NCBI GenBank assembly: GCA_033809415.1 | Contig: JAPXLT010000086.1 | Location: forward strand, 1-16,205 | Source of the DNA: JAQVUB01 sp033809415 | Lineage (GTDB): Bacteria; Verrucomicrobiota; Lentisphaeria; Oligosphaerales; Oligosphaeraceae | Length of the DNA: 16,205 nucleotides | Direction: 5' to 3' | Shown here: one piece after another, positions 15,284 to 16,205 of the stretch | Layout of the letters: every line of letters starts with the position of its first letter | Numbering within the stretch: the first letter of the stretch is position 1 | Position numbers and translations under genes: made by a program | Notes under the pieces: model-generated | What the model was told of the DNA's origin: nothing | The model's database searches: none | Seen by the model: the letters and a program-made list of their open reading frames with translations, nothing else

Positions 15284-15625
15284 ATGGAATACCAATGGTA
15301 CTACGCGGAAAACCGGCAGCAGAAAGGGCCGGTCAGCAGCGATGAACTTAAAGCTTTGCTGAACAGCGGAAGTCTTCCTGCCACAACCCTGGTCTGGCGT
15401 GCAGGACTGCCAGACTGGCAACCCGCTACAAATTTCCCTGAACTGCGCGAACCCGCGACTCAAGAGGCACCGGAAAAACCGTCCGAAGTCGAACCGCTTC
15501 TGCCATTGCAGGAAGCGTCGCACGGGGAACCTGCCCCACCCGAGGAATTTCCACAGGGGGCGGATGATCTGCTTGCTGTCCCAGAGGCACCGGTGTATTA
15601 CGCTGGGATTTGGCGGCGCTTCTGA
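15284..15625 (+). CDS. GYF_2 (DUF4339) domain protein, N-terminal part of a GYF_2-RDD gene
   Basis: The 113-residue product begins with a GYF_2 domain (about residues 4-54: WYYAENRQQKGPVSSDELKA, then a Trp-rich stretch ending DWQPA). It is followed by an acidic, Pro/Glu-rich linker (55-102) and then YYAGIWRRF before a TGA at 15623-15625. In related proteins YAGFWRRF directly opens an RDD membrane domain. Here that domain continues in the same frame after the stop, so this looks like the front part of a split gene. The first Arg that gives RDD its name is on this side of the stop. AGGG lies 7 nt upstream of the ATG. The GYF_2 domain is thought to bind peptides; the role is unknown. Confidence 0.8.
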   Translation: MEYQWYYAENRQQKGPVSSDELKALLNSGSLPATTLVWRAGLPDWQPATNFPELREPATQEAPEKPSEVEPLLPLQEASHGEPAPPEEFPQGADDLLAVPEAPVYYAGIWRRF

Positions 15626-15628
15626 GCC

Positions 15629-16060
15629 TTGTTGCTGGATGACCTCATTGTCGGCATGGTAATCACGATACCGATGCGCATACTGGCCATCACACTGAGC
15701 AAAATTCAGCAGGAATGGCTGCCATTGTCTGGTCTGATGGGTGATTCGATAGCAACTCCACTGATCCCGCTAGTGACTTCTTTTCTGGGAAGCGTGCTTA
15801 TTGCCCTCTTCCTGGAATTTGTCTACAGCGGCTTTTTCCTGAGCAGATATGGGGCTACACCTGGAAAAATGGCGCTGGGCATTCAAGTTGTCCGCAGCGA
15901 CGGCGCACGGGTGTCGTTTCTGCGCGGCGGCAGCCGTAGCCTGGCCGAAAACCTCAGTGCATGGCTTCTCTACATGGGGTACTTGCTTGCTGTCTTTGAT
16001 GACCAGAAACGCACTCTTCACGATCATATCTGTGATACCAGAGTGGTGATGAAGGGGTAA
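15629..16060 (+). CDS. RDD-family membrane protein, C-terminal part of a GYF_2-RDD gene
   Basis: This 143-residue segment is an RDD domain: a first hydrophobic helix (about 5-24, preceded by LLDD), a second (about 45-70), the conserved TPGKMALGIQVV, and a third near AWLLYMGYLLAVFD, ending RTLHDHICDTRVV. It is an inner-membrane domain often linked to transport. It is in frame with the GYF_2 gene, separated only by TGA and one codon. If translated separately it could start at TTG 15629 by reinitiation, or at a later codon. No independent ribosome binding site is evident. It could equally be read as one interrupted gene spanning 15284-16060. The domain shows no decay: the frame is open to a normal TAA and conserved motifs are intact. 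Confidence 0.7.
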   Translation: MLLDDLIVGMVITIPMRILAITLSKIQQEWLPLSGLMGDSIATPLIPLVTSFLGSVLIALFLEFVYSGFFLSRYGATPGKMALGIQVVRSDGARVSFLRGGSRSLAENLSAWLLYMGYLLAVFDDQKRTLHDHICDTRVVMKG

Positions 16061-16129
16061 GGGTGCAGGGGGCAGGGTGCGGGGGGGCAGGGTGCGGGGT
16101 GCAGGGTGCAGGGTGCGGGGTGCAGGGGG
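16061..16129. repeat. G-rich heptamer array (GGGTGCA/GGGTGCG), degenerate
   Basis: About ten units of GGGTGCA, GGGTGCG or GGGGGCA follow directly after the TAA stop at 16058-16060, with small length changes. It is the looser relative of the array at 3658-3741, and it also begins TAAGGGTGC. It has strong G-quadruplex potential. Confidence 0.9.
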
Positions 16130-16130
16130 C

Positions 16131-16205
16131 CGTCCGTGTCCCGTCCGTGTCCCGTCCGTGTCCCGTCCGTGTCCCGTCCGTGTCCCGTCCGTGTCCCGTC
16201 CGTGT
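16131..16205. repeat. 11-bp tandem array CGTCCGTGTCC, runs off the window
   Basis: Six identical units of CGTCCGTGTCC and nine bases of a seventh reach the window edge, so the full size is unknown. Units are perfect, which suggests recent expansion. GTCCGTGT is the reverse complement of ACACGGAC in the 11-bp array at 3887-3927. Confidence 0.95.

Noticed and set aside
15623..15625. TGA recoded genome-wide as an amino acid
   Set aside because: Several intact genes here (hom, the two glycosyltransferases, rmlB) end at TGA at the expected length. I also see no obvious selenocysteine hairpin immediately after this codon.
16131..16205. CRISPR array
   Set aside because: The 11-bp units are directly adjacent with no unique spacers, and there are no cas genes. 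The same holds for the arrays at 1289, 3658, 3887 and 16061.

Overview
The window looks like a piece of chromosome from a Gram-negative bacterium of the PVC superphylum, most likely Lentisphaerota (Victivallales-like) or a close relative. This is an inference from three things: an intracellular GH95-like glycosidase, a GYF_2/RDD gene pair, and intergenic spaces crowded with short dispersed and tandem repeats. PstS has a signal peptide without a lipobox, which fits a periplasm. Base composition is moderate, and most genes have a clear GGAG-type ribosome binding site 5-10 nt before the start.

Layout. 83-1078 (-): pstS, bracketed by two hairpins. 1486-3657 (+): GH95-like glycosidase. 4150-5325 (+): M20-family amidohydrolase. 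5371-5940 (-): pRiA4b ORF-3-like protein. 6415-7179 (+): TatD-type DNase. 7423-10356 (+): argG, panD and hom, three enzymes that draw on aspartate or a product made from it. 10963-12872 (+): a coupled pair, a GT2-like glycosyltransferase and a GT10 (fucosyltransferase-type) enzyme. 13261-15238 (+): rmlB and rmlA, the start of the dTDP-sugar pathway. 15284-16060 (+): a GYF_2 domain and an RDD membrane domain in one frame, separated by an in-frame TGA.

The genes are mostly ordinary metabolism and cell-surface sugar assembly. The two glycosyltransferases and RmlB/RmlA together suggest synthesis of a surface polysaccharide or glycoprotein glycan. argG-panD-hom is a compact amino-acid and cofactor group.

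The unusual part is between the genes. Several spacers hold small non-coding elements with terminal inverted repeats. One family has two copies (6070-6309 and 10669-10894), each flanked by its own different 8-9 bp direct repeat. Another element (1247-1433) is flanked exactly by a 10-12 bp direct repeat. A third group shares the end motif AACnACGAAA. Three of these elements carry short tandem arrays (7-, 9- or 11-bp units) inside them, and related arrays stand alone elsewhere. Four repeats begin at, or overlap, a TAA stop codon. I found no CRISPR array, tRNA, rRNA, prophage or recognisable defence system.
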